Positions 8,234 through 17,352 are shown, counted from the stretch's first letter. The stretch: DNA of 64,000 bases from Kocuria rosea subsp. polaris (GCF_001483755.1 NZ_LQBK01000042.1:92430-156429); one strand, 5' to 3'. The notes: generated from the letters alone by a model not told the origin. A program made the numbers and translations.

Positions 8234-8980
8234 ATGAGCGCACCGGACCCCGCCGAGATCTACGACCGCGCCAAGAACGAGGGAGCGCGGCGGCTGTCCA
8301 TGCCGCCCCTGGAACAGGCCTCCACCGGGTTCATCGCCGGGGTCACCATCGTCTTCGGCATCGTCGCCCTGGCCATGGCCGAGGAACTGATCACCCCCGG
8401 CTTCGGCACCGGAGTGGTCTTCCTCGTGATCGGCCGCTCCGAGCTGTTCACCGAGAACTTCTTCGACCCCGTCGCCGCGGCCATCGACCGGCAGGGGCCC
8501 TCGGTGTGGCTGCGGCTGGGCCGGCTGTGGGTCCTGGTGCTGATGCTCAACCTGGTGGGCGGGACGGTCATGGCCGCGGTCTTCACCGTCCAGGGCGCCC
8601 TGCCGGCCGGGGCCCACGAGGTCCTGGTGTCGGTCGCCGAGGACATCGCAGCCAAGAGCGGGTGGGCGACCTTCGCCCGCGCCGTCGCCGCCGGCACGCT
8701 GCTGACCCTGCTCTCCTACCTGCTGCACGCCGCGGACTCGGCCACCGCCCGCATCGTGCTGGCCTACCTGGTCGGGGTCTTCCTCGCCCTGGGCCCCTTC
8801 GACCACGTGGTCGTCTCCGGGCTGCACCTGCTGTTCGGGACCTGGCTCGGTGCCGCCGTGACCGTCGGGGACCTGGGGCAGAACTTCGTCCTGGCGGTCG
8901 CCGGCAACCTCGTCGGCGGGCTGCTGCTGATGACCCTCACCCACACCGTCCAGGCCAAGAGCTCTCCCGGATCCGACTGA
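8234..8980 (+). CDS. Formate/nitrite transporter family protein
   Basis: A 248-residue channel-type membrane protein of the FNT family with six hydrophobic helices. The N-terminal YDRAKNEGARRLSMPPLEQASTGF segment is typical of the YfdC/FdhC-like subgroup. Family members move formate, nitrite, hydrosulfide or other small anions; the substrate here is not determined. The ATG at 8234 is preferred over the GTG three codons earlier because family similarity starts at this point. It is divergent from cls across 275 bp in which I see no gene. Confidence 0.9.
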   Translation: MSAPDPAEIYDRAKNEGARRLSMPPLEQASTGFIAGVTIVFGIVALAMAEELITPGFGTGVVFLVIGRSELFTENFFDPVAAAIDRQGPSVWLRLGRLWVLVLMLNLVGGTVMAAVFTVQGALPAGAHEVLVSVAEDIAAKSGWATFARAVAAGTLLTLLSYLLHAADSATARIVLAYLVGVFLALGPFDHVVVSGLHLLFGTWLGAAVTVGDLGQNFVLAVAGNLVGGLLLMTLTHTVQAKSSPGSD

Positions 8981-9104
8981 TCCGGGCGGTCCCGTTCCGG
9001 CGACCGTCCGGAGCATCGTCGCAGCGCCCTCGGCGACGACGACCGGTCTGGCTGTTCGGCTCTCCCGCGCCGCGGACCGTCACGCCGCGTGATAGAACGA
9101 GCCG

Positions 9105-10352
9105 GTGCGCCACTCCACTCCGCCCCCTGACCGTCGTTCCGCCCCGCCCCGGCTGCCGGGGTGGCTGGTGGTGCTCGCGGTGCTGCTCGTGGCGGTCAAC
9201 CTCCGTCCCGGGGCCACGTCCGTGGGCCCGGTGCTCGCGGAGGTGCAGCAGGGCCTGGGGCTGAGCCCCACGATGGCCGGGGTGCTCACGGCCCTGCCCG
9301 GGCTCACGTTCGCCGCGGCCGGCGCGTGCGCGGCCGCGCTCTCACGCCGGACCGGGATCAGCGGTGCGGTCACCGCCGGTCTCGCCCTGGTCGCCGCCGG
9401 CCTGCTGGCCCGGGCGGTCACCGGATCGGTGCCGGTGTTCCTGGCCCTGTCCGTGCTGGGCTTCGCCGGCATGGCCGTCGGCAACATCCTGGTGCCGGCC
9501 TTCATCAAGCGCCACGGCGGCTCTCGCACGCCGGCGCTGAACTCCCTCTACACGACCGGCCTGGCCGTCGGCGCCACCCTGCCGCTGCTGGCGGCCGGGC
9601 CGCTGGCCGCGCACGGGCCCGGCGGATGGCGGGCCGCGCTGGGCCTGTGGGGGCTCGTCGCCCTGGTCGCCGTCGTCCCGTGGGTGCTCGTCACCGCCCG
9701 TGACCGGCGCGAGCCCGCCACCGCGCCCGGACGCGCGCTGCGTGCCGGGCGCGGCTCCTCGATCCTGCGCTCCCGCACCGCCGTGGCGCTGTGCGTCTAC
9801 TTCGGCATCCAGTCGATGCACGCCTACGTCCAGTTCGGCTGGGTGGCCCAGATCTACCGCGACGGCGGCCTGGAGCAGGCGCAGGCGGGGCTGATGGCCG
9901 CTCTGATCGCCGCCATGGGCATTCCGGGCGGCCTGATCATGCCCGTCCTCGTGGCCCGGTCCCCGCATCTGCGGCGGTGGATCGTGGGCCTCGGCGTCTG
10001 CATGGTCGCCGGCTACTCCGGGCTGCTGCTGGCGCCCGGCAGCACGCCGTGGGCCTGGGCCCTGCTGCTGGGGGTGGGCGGCTTCGCCTTCCCCACCGCC
10101 CTGGCCCTGCTCACGGCCCGTTCCCGGGACCCCCGGGTCACCGCACAGCTGTCCGGGTTCACCCAGCCGGTGGGCTACCTGCTCGCGGCGGCCGGGCCCT
10201 TCGCGGTCGGCGCCCTGCGCGAGGCCACCGGCAGCTGGACCGCTCCCCTGCTGCTGCTGATGGGCACCGCGGTGCTCCTCGTGCTGGCCGGCGGGGTCGC
10301 GGCCGCGCCCCGCTTCGTCGACGACGAGATCACGGGCCCGCCCCGGACGTAG
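9105..10352 (+). CDS. CynX/NimT-family MFS transporter
   Basis: A 415-residue major-facilitator protein with about twelve helices. The VAVNLRPGATSVGPVL segment after helix 1 is characteristic of the CynX/NimT (cyanate/nitroimidazole-type) subgroup, as is the second-half sequence CVYFGIQSMHAYVQFGW. Substrate unknown. It starts with GTG at 9105; no strong Shine-Dalgarno site is visible. A hairpin at 10379-10410 probably ends its transcript. Confidence 0.88.
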   Translation: MRHSTPPPDRRSAPPRLPGWLVVLAVLLVAVNLRPGATSVGPVLAEVQQGLGLSPTMAGVLTALPGLTFAAAGACAAALSRRTGISGAVTAGLALVAAGLLARAVTGSVPVFLALSVLGFAGMAVGNILVPAFIKRHGGSRTPALNSLYTTGLAVGATLPLLAAGPLAAHGPGGWRAALGLWGLVALVAVVPWVLVTARDRREPATAPGRALRAGRGSSILRSRTAVALCVYFGIQSMHAYVQFGWVAQIYRDGGLEQAQAGLMAALIAAMGIPGGLIMPVLVARSPHLRRWIVGLGVCMVAGYSGLLLAPGSTPWAWALLLGVGGFAFPTALALLTARSRDPRVTAQLSGFTQPVGYLLAAAGPFAVGALREATGSWTAPLLLLMGTAVLLVLAGGVAAAPRFVDDEITGPPRT

Positions 10353-10378
10353 CAGCACGGCCCGGCGCCGCCCCAGCG

Positions 10379-10410
10379 CCGGCACGGCACCGTTCCCGGG
10401 GCCGTGCCGG
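10379..10410 (+). terminator. Hairpin after the CynX-like gene
   Basis: CCGGCACGGC (10379-10388) and GCCGTGCCGG (10401-10410) form a perfect 10-bp stem with a 12-base loop, 26 bases past the stop codon. Confidence 0.5.
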
Positions 10411-10459
10411 ACGGGGCGCCCGGCCCCGGAGACCGCGCCCGAGCGGCTATCGTGACCGC

Positions 10460-11485
10460 ATGACTGAACAGGGTGCAGGGCGGGTGCTCACCGCCGGACT
10501 GGTCGGCTACGGCATGGCCGGGCGGGACTTCCACGGGGACCTGCTGCGGCGGGCCGGCGGCCGGGTCACCGACGTGGTCACCGGGAACCCGGAGCGTGCC
10601 GCCCGGGCGGGCGCGGACTGGCCCGAGGTGCAGGTGCACCAGGACCTGGCCGGGCTGCTGGCGGGCTCGAGGCCGGACGTGCTGGTGGTCGCCTCCCCCA
10701 CCGGGCTGCACGTGGAGCACGCCCTGGCCGGCCTGGAGGCCGGGATCCCCGTGGTGGTCGACAAGCCGCTGGCCATGGACCACGAGGGCGCCACGGCCGT
10801 GGTCCGCCGCGCCGAGGCGACCGGGACCCCGCTGACGGTCTTCCACAACCGTCGCTGGGACAGCGAGCAGCTGACCCTGGCCCGCGTGCTCGCCGAGGGC
10901 CGCCTCGGGGACGTGCACCGTTTCGAGCGCCGCTGGGAGCGCTGGCGCCCGGTGCCCAAGGACCGCTGGCGGGAGAACGCGGTCGGCCAGGGCGGCGGAC
11001 TGCTGCTCGACCTGGGACCGCACCTGGTGGACGCGGCGATCCAGCTGTTCGGGCCCGTGTCGGCGGTGCGGGCCGAGCTGCGCGCCCTGACGACGCCCAC
11101 GGAGGACGACGTCTTCCTGGCCCTGGACCACGCCTCGGGCACGATCAGCCACCTGTGGGCCGGGAGCCTGGTGGGCGCGCCGGGCCCGCGGACCCGGGTG
11201 CTCGGCTCGGCCGGCGCCCTCCTCGTCCCCGGTCACGCGGACAGCCCCGGGCCCTTCGCCCTCCTGGACCCCGGGGACGGCACGACGGGCCTGCTGGTCC
11301 GCGGCGCCGAGACCACGCCCGTGCCCACCGCCCCGGGCGAGCCCGCGGACTTCTACCGGGCGGTGGCCCGGTGGCTCCACGACGACGGCGAGGTGCCGGT
11401 GGACCCCTGGGACGCCGTGGCCGTCGCCGCGGTGCTGGACGCGGCGCGGCGCAGCGCCCGCACGGGAGCGCGCGAGGCCCTGTGA
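10460..11485 (+). CDS. Gfo/Idh/MocA family oxidoreductase
   Basis: A 341-residue NAD(P)-dependent sugar or polyol dehydrogenase-like protein. The N-terminal Rossmann motif is LVGYGMAGRDFH; the EKP-type catalytic motif appears as VDKPLAMD, and the C-terminal domain includes GGGLLLDLGPHLVDAAIQLFG, where the His serves catalysis in relatives. Substrate unknown. The last codon overlaps the start of the following transporter gene (GTGA), so the two are translationally coupled. Confidence 0.9.
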   Translation: MTEQGAGRVLTAGLVGYGMAGRDFHGDLLRRAGGRVTDVVTGNPERAARAGADWPEVQVHQDLAGLLAGSRPDVLVVASPTGLHVEHALAGLEAGIPVVVDKPLAMDHEGATAVVRRAEATGTPLTVFHNRRWDSEQLTLARVLAEGRLGDVHRFERRWERWRPVPKDRWRENAVGQGGGLLLDLGPHLVDAAIQLFGPVSAVRAELRALTTPTEDDVFLALDHASGTISHLWAGSLVGAPGPRTRVLGSAGALLVPGHADSPGPFALLDPGDGTTGLLVRGAETTPVPTAPGEPADFYRAVARWLHDDGEVPVDPWDAVAVAAVLDAARRSARTGAREAL

Positions 11486-12567
11486 CCCGCACCGGGCACC
11501 GTGCCGGCGTCGCGGCGATCCTGCTCACCGCGGTCCTGTGGGGCACCACCGGGACCGCGGCGACCTTCGCCCCCGGCGCCGGTCCACTGGCCGTCGGGGC
11601 CGCCGCCCTGGGGGTCGGCGGGCTGCTGCAGGCGGCGATCGCCCTGCCCGCGCTGCGCCGCTCGCGGCGGGCGCTGCGCCCGCACGCCGGGCTGGTGGCG
11701 GCGGGAGCCCTGGCCGTGGCCGTCTACCCGCTGGCGTTCTACAGCTCGATGCACCTGGGCGGCGTCGCCATCGGCACGGTCGTCTCCCTGGCCTCCGCGC
11801 CGCTGGCCTCGGGCGTCCTGGAACGCGTGCTCGAGCGCCGCCCGCTGAGCCGGTGGTGGATGCTCGCGGCGTCCCTGGGCGTTCTGGGCAGCGTCCTGCT
11901 CGTCCTGTCGCAGAGCGGCCGGCCGGCGATGTCCGCCTCGGGGACCACGGCCGGCATCGGGCTCGGCCTGGTGGCCGGGACCACCTACGCCCTGTACTCG
12001 TGGGTCGTCCACCGGTTGATGGGCCACGGGGTGGGCCGCGCGGCCTCGATGGGCGCCGTCTTCGGGGCCGGCGGGGCGCTCCTGCTCCCCGTCCTCGCCG
12101 CGACGGGGGCGCCCCTGCTGGCCTCGGCGCAGTCCTTCGCCGTGGCCGCGTACATGGCGCTGGTGCCGATGTTCCTCGGGTACTTCCTGTTCGGCATCGG
12201 GCTCGCGCGGGTGCGCCCCAGCACGGCGACCACCCTCACCCTGACCGAACCGGCCGTCGCGGCGGTCCTGGCCGTCGTCGTCGTGGGCGAGCGGCTGACG
12301 GGCGCCGGCTGGGCCGGGCTGGCGGTCATCGCCGCCGCGCTCGTCGTGCTCGCCCTCGCCCCCGCCAACGTCGTCGGGCAGCGGCCGGGCACGCCCGCCC
12401 GGGCACCGGCCGGCCCGGTGCCCGCCGTCCCGGTGCCGGCCGTTCCGCGGGCCGCCGGGGCGGCGACCGTCCGTGCGCCCGCGGTGGAGCACCCGGTCAC
12501 GGTGCACCCGGTCACGGTGCGCGCGGCCGCGGCGGGGCGCGGCCGTGACACCGCCCCCGGGGACTGA
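11482..12567 (+). CDS. EamA (DMT) family transporter
   Basis: A 361-residue membrane protein with ten hydrophobic helices in two EamA halves (LWGTTGTAATFAPG near the start; TLTLTEPAVAAVLAVVVVGE in the second half), typical of drug/metabolite exporters of the RhaT/YdcZ type. The GTG start at 11482 overlaps the stop of the oxidoreductase gene by four bases. The roughly 60 residues after the last helix are low-complexity Pro/Ala/Val and include a short duplicated HPVTV unit. The substrate may relate to the coupled sugar-type oxidoreductase, an inference. Confidence 0.87.
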   Translation: MTRTGHRAGVAAILLTAVLWGTTGTAATFAPGAGPLAVGAAALGVGGLLQAAIALPALRRSRRALRPHAGLVAAGALAVAVYPLAFYSSMHLGGVAIGTVVSLASAPLASGVLERVLERRPLSRWWMLAASLGVLGSVLLVLSQSGRPAMSASGTTAGIGLGLVAGTTYALYSWVVHRLMGHGVGRAASMGAVFGAGGALLLPVLAATGAPLLASAQSFAVAAYMALVPMFLGYFLFGIGLARVRPSTATTLTLTEPAVAAVLAVVVVGERLTGAGWAGLAVIAAALVVLALAPANVVGQRPGTPARAPAGPVPAVPVPAVPRAAGAATVRAPAVEHPVTVHPVTVRAAAAGRGRDTAPGD

Positions 12568-12581
12568 CTAGGTTGGGGACG

Positions 12582-12665
12582 CCCCGCGCCGGACACCGCG
12601 GCGCCCGGTGCCCCCGCGCCGGACGCACCGCGCGGGCGCCCCGCACCGGACGCCCCGCGCCGGAC
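12582..12665. repeat. Four copies of a 13-base GC-rich unit
   Basis: The unit CCCCGC(G/A)CCGGAC occurs at 12582, 12612, 12639 and 12653 in the short gap between the EamA gene and the alpha-glucosidase gene. Spacing is irregular (30, 27, 14 bases). No function is evident. Confidence 0.6.
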
Positions 12666-12695
12666 AGCCCTGAGGAAGGACCCGAGGAACAGCCC

Positions 12696-14399
12696 ATGAC
12701 GCAGCAGATCAGCCAGTCCCCCACGGCCGAGGACGACCCGTGGTGGCGCTCCGCGGTGATCTACCAGATCTACCCCCGCTCCTTCAACGACTCCGACGGT
12801 GACGGCCTGGGCGACCTGCCCGGGATCGTCGACCGCCTCGACTACCTCGCGGACCTGGGCGTGGACGCCCTGTGGCTGTCCCCGTTCTACGTCTCGCCGC
12901 AGCACGACGCCGGCTACGACGTCTCGGACTACCGGGACGTCGACCCCCGCTTCGGCACCCTCGAGGACTTCGACCGGATGCGCGCCCGGATGGCCGAGCT
13001 CGGGATGCGGCTGATCGTGGACCTGGTGCCCAACCACACCTCCAGCGAGCACGAGTGGTTCCGGGCCGCCGTGGCCGCCGGGCCGGGCAGCCCCGAACGG
13101 GACCGGTACATGTTCCGGGACGGCCGGGGCGCCCACGGCGAGCTGCCGCCGAACAACTGGCGCTCCGTGTTCGGCGGCGAGGCGTGGACCCGGCTGCCGG
13201 ACGGGCAGTGGTACCTGCACCTGTTCGACAGCACCCAGCCGGACCTCAACTGGGAGAACCCGGAGGTGTGGGAGGAGTTCCGCTCCGTGCTGCGCTTCTG
13301 GCTGGACCGCGGCGCGGACGGCTTCCGCGTGGACGTGGCCCACGGCCTGGTCAAGGCCCAGGGGCTGCCGGACTGGGACCACCAGGTGCACATGGTCGAG
13401 GGCGAGCACGACGCGCGGGAGCACGACGAGCCGGACACCCCCATGAGCACCGGCAGCCCCTACTTCGACCAGGACGGCGTGCACGAGGTCTACCGCGACT
13501 GGCACCGGGTGCTCGCCGAGTACGAGGGCGACCGGATGATGGTGGCCGAGGCGTGGGTCGAGCCGGCCCACCGGCTGGCGATGTACGTGCGCTCCGACGA
13601 GATGCACCAGGCCTTCAACTTCGACTTCCTGGTGGCCGGATGGGACTGGGCGCGGCTGTCCCGGGCCATCGAGGGCTCCCTCCGGGAGGCGGCGGCGGTC
13701 GGGGCCCCCACCACCTGGGTGCTGTCCAACCACGACACCGTCCGGCACGTCTCCCGCTTCGGCCTCGCGGACCCCATCGCCTACCCCCAGGGGATCGACG
13801 CGGCCGGCGAGCAGCCCGACCACGAGCAGGGCCTCGCCCGGGGCCGCGCCGCCGCCCTGGTGGAGCTCGCCCTGCCGGGGTCCGCCTACCTGTACCAGGG
13901 GGACGAGCTGGGGCTGCCCGACCACACGCGCCTGCCCGCGGAGCTGCGCCAGGACCCGGCGTTCGCCCGCACCGGGGGCGAGGAGATCGGCCGCGACGGC
14001 TGCCGCGTCCCGCTGCCCTGGGCCGCGGGAGAGCCCGGCCACGGCTTCGGCCCCGACCCGTGGCTGCCGCAGCCCCAGGTCTTCGCGGAGCTCGCGGCGG
14101 ACCGGCAGGTGGGGGTCCCCGGCTCCACGCACACGCTGTACCGCACGGCGCTGCGGGTGCGCCGGGAGCTCGGGCTCGGCCGCGGCTCCTTCGCGTGGCA
14201 CGCGACGCACGACGCCGCGACGGGCCTGCTCTCCTTCGTGAACACCACCGGCACCGGGCAGCGGATCCTCGTGGCGGCGAACCTGGGCGGCGCCCCGGTG
14301 CCCCTGCCGGCGGGAGAGCCGCTCGTGCTCAGCCGCGAGGACGCCGTGCAGGACGGCGCCCTGTGCCCCGAGCGGGCCGTGTGGTGGCGCCTGCCGTGA
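12696..14399 (+). CDS. Alpha-glucosidase, glycoside hydrolase family 13
   Basis: A 567-residue cytoplasmic GH13 enzyme of the oligo-1,6-glucosidase/alpha-glucosidase type, starting with the usual WWRSAVIYQIYPRSF. Conserved regions are DLVPNHTSSEH, GFRVDVAHGL (nucleophile Asp near 212), VAEAWV (general acid Glu near 284) and LSNHDT (Asp near 347). It should release glucose from alpha-glucosides; exact linkage preference is unclear. The ATG has GAGGAAC eight bases upstream. No sugar-transport genes lie next to it in this window. Confidence 0.92.
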   Translation: MTQQISQSPTAEDDPWWRSAVIYQIYPRSFNDSDGDGLGDLPGIVDRLDYLADLGVDALWLSPFYVSPQHDAGYDVSDYRDVDPRFGTLEDFDRMRARMAELGMRLIVDLVPNHTSSEHEWFRAAVAAGPGSPERDRYMFRDGRGAHGELPPNNWRSVFGGEAWTRLPDGQWYLHLFDSTQPDLNWENPEVWEEFRSVLRFWLDRGADGFRVDVAHGLVKAQGLPDWDHQVHMVEGEHDAREHDEPDTPMSTGSPYFDQDGVHEVYRDWHRVLAEYEGDRMMVAEAWVEPAHRLAMYVRSDEMHQAFNFDFLVAGWDWARLSRAIEGSLREAAAVGAPTTWVLSNHDTVRHVSRFGLADPIAYPQGIDAAGEQPDHEQGLARGRAAALVELALPGSAYLYQGDELGLPDHTRLPAELRQDPAFARTGGEEIGRDGCRVPLPWAAGEPGHGFGPDPWLPQPQVFAELAADRQVGVPGSTHTLYRTALRVRRELGLGRGSFAWHATHDAATGLLSFVNTTGTGQRILVAANLGGAPVPLPAGEPLVLSREDAVQDGALCPERAVWWRLP

Positions 14400-14426
14400 G
14401 CCGCCCCGGCCGACGGCCGGAGCCCG

Positions 14427-14585
14427 TCAGGGAGCCTGCCGCTCGTCCCGGGGCTGCTCGGGGTCCAGCCCCTGCTGCTCCAGGTCGCGGTCGAGCTCGG
14501 CGCCGGGCTCGATGACCACGCCGTCCTCGCGCTGGTCGTCGACCGGTCCGCGCCCCGGTTCCTGCTCGCGTCCGTGCTCGCTCAT
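14427..14585 (-). CDS. Small acidic protein (52 residues), unknown
   Basis: Reading leftward from ATG at 14585 gives a 52-residue frame: MSEHGREQEP near the start, DDQREDGVVIEPGAEL in the middle and DEQPRD-like charge at the end, with a TGA at 14427. The Shine-Dalgarno site GGGAGGAG sits five bases before the ATG, the best in the neighbourhood. It is hydrophilic, rich in Glu, Asp, Gln, Arg and Gly, without Cys or hydrophobic segments, and probably disordered. I do not recognise it; related short Glu/Gln-rich proteins occur in other actinobacteria, from memory. It converges with the alpha-glucosidase gene. Confidence 0.65.
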   Translation of the reverse strand: MSEHGREQEPGRGPVDDQREDGVVIEPGAELDRDLEQQGLDPEQPRDERQAP

Positions 14586-14651
14586 CTCAGCTCCTCCCGT
14601 CGTGGCCGCCCGGGCCGGGCGGCCTGAGGCCCAGTCTAGGCAGGGTGCTGA

Positions 14652-15113
14652 TCACTTCGAGGGGGTGGGCTCCGCGCACGCCTCGCGCAGCCAGTCACCG
14701 ACCGGCGCCAGGGTCCGCTGCAGCTCGGCCAGCTCGGCGGGCTGCACGGAGGGGCCCGCGGCGCCCAGGGCGGCCACGGCGTCGTCGAACGCGGGGCGCA
14801 GCTCGGCGGGCAGCCCGGGAACGAGCTCGCGCACGGAGGCGGCCGCGTCCTGCGGCCGGAAGTGCGGGTCCGGCTCGTCGCCGGACAGCGGTACGAGCGT
14901 CAGGGCGGTGTAGGCGCTCGCCACGTCGAAGCAGGTCCGCGGCTCCGGGGAAGGACCGGACGGCACCGCCGAGGGCGAGCCCGCCCTGGTCTCGAGGACC
15001 AGTCCGGGCTGCTGCTGGCCGGTGCCGCAGCCGGCGAGCGCCAGCAGGCACAGGGCGGACAGCGCGGCCGCTGCGGCCCCGCGAGGGCTCGGGCGACGGG
15101 GATACCGGATCAC
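14652..15113 (-). CDS. Hypothetical lipoprotein
   Basis: A 153-residue predicted lipoprotein: basic N-terminus, Ala/Leu-rich segment and lipobox LAGC with Cys29. A Ser/Pro/Gly linker follows, then a largely helical domain with one Cys near residue 61 (RTCFDVASAY) and another near the end (LREACAEP), which could form a disulfide outside the cell. Family not recognised. It lies between the small acidic gene and the tRNA cluster, all leftward. Confidence 0.75.
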   Translation of the reverse strand: MIRYPRRPSPRGAAAAALSALCLLALAGCGTGQQQPGLVLETRAGSPSAVPSGPSPEPRTCFDVASAYTALTLVPLSGDEPDPHFRPQDAAASVRELVPGLPAELRPAFDDAVAALGAAGPSVQPAELAELQRTLAPVGDWLREACAEPTPSK

Positions 15114-15173
15114 GGCTCCCAGGGTAGGGAGCGAACCTCGGTGCCGCCTGGCAGCCGGCAGCGCCCGGGCACG

Positions 15174-15210
15174 AAAAAACCGCCGGTCCCCTCGAGGGGA
15201 CCGGCGGTTT
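15174..15210 (-). terminator. Intrinsic terminator of the tRNA operon
   Basis: A perfect palindrome with 17-base arms centred on CTCGAG is followed, in the leftward direction, by six T residues (AAAAAA at 15174-15179 on the plus strand). It begins 7 bases after the tRNA-Phe gene. This is the only textbook T-tailed terminator in the window. Confidence 0.9.
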
Positions 15211-15216
15211 CCGCGG

Positions 15217-15289
15217 TGGCTCCGACCGGCGTCGATCCGGTGACCTTACGATTTTCAGTCGTACGCTCTACCAACTGAGCTACAGAGCC
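15217..15289 (-). tRNA. tRNA-Phe (GAA)
   Basis: A 73-base cloverleaf: acceptor GGCTCTG pairs with CGGAGCC, D-arm GCTC/GAGC, anticodon stem TACGA/TCGTA with loop CTGAAAA (anticodon GAA), five-base variable loop and T-arm ACCGG/CCGGT. The 3-prime CCA is not encoded. Last gene of a three-tRNA operon. Confidence 0.95.
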
Positions 15290-15351
15290 CCGGCACATCC
15301 GCAGCGGATATGCCGCGACGGCGCTGCATCTCTCGATGAACGCCGCCCGAG

Positions 15352-15425
15352 CGACCCTGACGGGACTTGAACCCGCGACCTCCGCCGTGACAGGGCGGCA
15401 CGCTAACCAACTGCGCTACAGGGCC
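15352..15425 (-). tRNA. tRNA-Asp (GTC)
   Basis: A 74-base cloverleaf: acceptor GGCCCTG with CAGGGTC (one G-T pair), anticodon stem CCGCC/GGCGG with loop CTGTCAC (anticodon GTC), and T-arm GCGGG/CCCGT. CCA not encoded. Middle gene of the operon. Confidence 0.95.
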
Positions 15426-15504
15426 TTGCTGTTTCCAACGAGGACTGATCTTACCAGCATTCCTCGGCGGTTGTGCAAATCGGTGGGCGAACCCTCCGAT
15501 CGCG

Positions 15505-15577
<73 letters not shown>

Positions 15578-15643
15578 CGGACACCCGCGTCGACGGCCAC
15601 GACCTCGACGACCGAGGACCGTGACACGGGGGAAACCGAGTAC

Positions 15644-15673
15644 AGCTTAGAGGCATGCGCGGAGTCCGCACAA
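15644..15673 (-). promoter_or_regulatory. Candidate promoter of the tRNA operon
   Basis: Leftward TTGTGC (15673-15668) and TAAGCT (15649-15644) with an 18-base spacer. Predicted start about 60 bases before tRNA-Glu, a normal distance for a processed tRNA leader. Confidence 0.5.
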
Positions 15674-15740
15674 TTCCCGCCCGGCCCCCGGGACCCAGCG
15701 GCCGCACGGGCCGGTGCGGTAGGAATGGACCGTGATCGAG

Positions 15741-16085
15741 ATGACCCGCGAGGAGTTCGACGGCGCCGTCGACGACGCCATCGACCTGATCCCGGACGCC
15801 CTCTTCCGGGCGATGGACAACGTGGTGATCCTGGTCGAGGAGGAGCCGCCGGAGCACGCCCCGGAGCTGCTGGGCCTCTACGAGGGCGTGCCCCTCACGG
15901 CCCGGGACGGCGGCTGGGGCGCCGGTTCCCTGCCGGACCGGATCTTCGTCTACCGGGGGCCGCTGCAGCGCATGTGCGCGGCGCGCGAGGAGCTCGTGGA
16001 GGAGATCACGGTCACCGTCATCCACGAGGTCGCCCACCACTTCGGCATCGACGACGACCGCCTGCACGAACTGGGCTGGGGCTGA
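15741..16085 (+). CDS. Zincin-like metallopeptidase family protein
   Basis: A 114-residue protein with a single zinc-binding motif HEVAHHFGIDD near its C-terminus, the HExxH pattern of a small actinobacterial and proteobacterial metallopeptidase family. The residues before it (IFVYRGPLQRMC) are also typical. Whether these proteins cleave substrates is not established. A GTG three codons upstream at 15732 is an alternative start; AGGA lies close before it. It ends 10 bp before the convergent stress protein gene. Confidence 0.82.
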   Translation: MTREEFDGAVDDAIDLIPDALFRAMDNVVILVEEEPPEHAPELLGLYEGVPLTARDGGWGAGSLPDRIFVYRGPLQRMCAAREELVEEITVTVIHEVAHHFGIDDDRLHELGWG

Positions 16086-16095
16086 GCCGGCCCGC

Positions 16096-17175
16096 TCAGG
16101 CGTCCCAGGGGCGGATGTCGTCGGAGTCGAAGTCCTTGCGGGTCTCGATCCGCTCGTCGTAGCGGTCCGGGACGATCAGCACGGGGCCCGCGGCGTTGTG
16201 CAGCACGCCTTGCGACGTGGAGCCCAGGAGCATCCCGGCGAACCCGCCCCGGCCGCGCGTGCCCATCACCACGAGGCCGTTGCGCCGGGTCCGCTCGACC
16301 AGCACCTGCACCGGGGACCCGTCCGCGAGCTCGGAGCCGATCTCCAGGTCCGGGAACCAGCTCTCGAGCCAGGCGACGCCGCCGTTCAGCGCCCGCGCGA
16401 CGTCGTCGTACATCGCCTCGAAGTCCACCGCCGTGGGCATCCACGCGAGCGCCCCGCTCACGGGCGGGAGCGCGCACAGCACCGTCAGCGGGACGCCGAG
16501 CAGGCGCGCCTCCTCCGCGGCGTAGAGCATGGCCGCCCGCGCCTGGGCGGAGCCGTCCGAGCCCACGACCACGCGGTCCACGAGGGCGCGGGTGCTCGTG
16601 AGCTCCGCCGCGCCCAGGTGCTCCTGCGCCCACGGCAGGGGGACCACGCCCGTGGGGCACTTCGCGTGCGCCGGCACCGCCGTGGAGACCGTGCCGAGGA
16701 GCCGGCCCAGCAGGCCGCCCCGGCCGCGGGAGCCCAGGACCAGCAGCTCCGCCGTGCGGCTCAGCTCGAGCAGGGCGCCGGAGGGGTCCCCGGTCTCGAC
16801 GGTCGCCCGCAGCTCCACCCCCACGTCGCGGACGTGCTCCGCGGCGTGGTTCAGCAGCTCCTCGACGCCCTGGGTGAGGGCGGCCTCGTCCACGGTGGCG
16901 TAGCCGGTGTCGAAGCCCGAGCCGGAGAACACCGGCAGGCTGTACGCGGTGACCAGCCGCACCGGGCGGCCGCGGCGGCGCGCCTCCCGGGCCGCCCACC
17001 GCAGGGCGCCGAGGCTCTGCTCGGAGCCGTCGATGCCCACGACGACCTCTCCCGTGGCGTCGAGGGAGCGGCTCTGCCCACCCCCCGAGGGGACGCGCCG
17101 GCGCACCGCCTCCTCGCCCAGGCTGCTCCCGTGCGGCTCCTCGCGCTCCCGGTCCCGGGACGGGTGGTCGGTCAT
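16096..17175 (-). CDS. Tandem universal stress protein
   Basis: A 359-residue protein with two UspA domains, roughly residues 40-185 and 195-345. Each has an N-terminal VVVGxDGS motif (EVVVGIDGSEQS and RVVVGSDGSAQA) and a nucleotide-binding loop of the G-x2-G-x9-G-S/T type (GSRGRGGLLGRLLGTVS and GTRGRGGFAGMLLGSTS), so ATP binding is expected in both. The N-terminal 35 residues are charged and probably disordered. AGGAGG lies seven bases before the ATG. Such proteins are linked to hypoxia and stationary-phase survival in relatives; no regulator is adjacent. Confidence 0.92.
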   Translation of the reverse strand: MTDHPSRDREREEPHGSSLGEEAVRRRVPSGGGQSRSLDATGEVVVGIDGSEQSLGALRWAAREARRRGRPVRLVTAYSLPVFSGSGFDTGYATVDEAALTQGVEELLNHAAEHVRDVGVELRATVETGDPSGALLELSRTAELLVLGSRGRGGLLGRLLGTVSTAVPAHAKCPTGVVPLPWAQEHLGAAELTSTRALVDRVVVGSDGSAQARAAMLYAAEEARLLGVPLTVLCALPPVSGALAWMPTAVDFEAMYDDVARALNGGVAWLESWFPDLEIGSELADGSPVQVLVERTRRNGLVVMGTRGRGGFAGMLLGSTSQGVLHNAAGPVLIVPDRYDERIETRKDFDSDDIRPWDA

Positions 17176-17352
17176 GGTGCTGCCTCCTGTGCGCGTCCTC
17201 GGCCCGCGGTGCTCCGGTCCCGCTGCGAGCTTCGCCTCCGATGGTACGCGCGGCACTGCGGCGACCCGCCCCCGCAGGGCGCCGGAGCGGCACCGGGATG
17301 AGAGGATGAGGGCGCACTGTGCACCTGCCTGCGAGGAAGGACGGTCCCGCCG

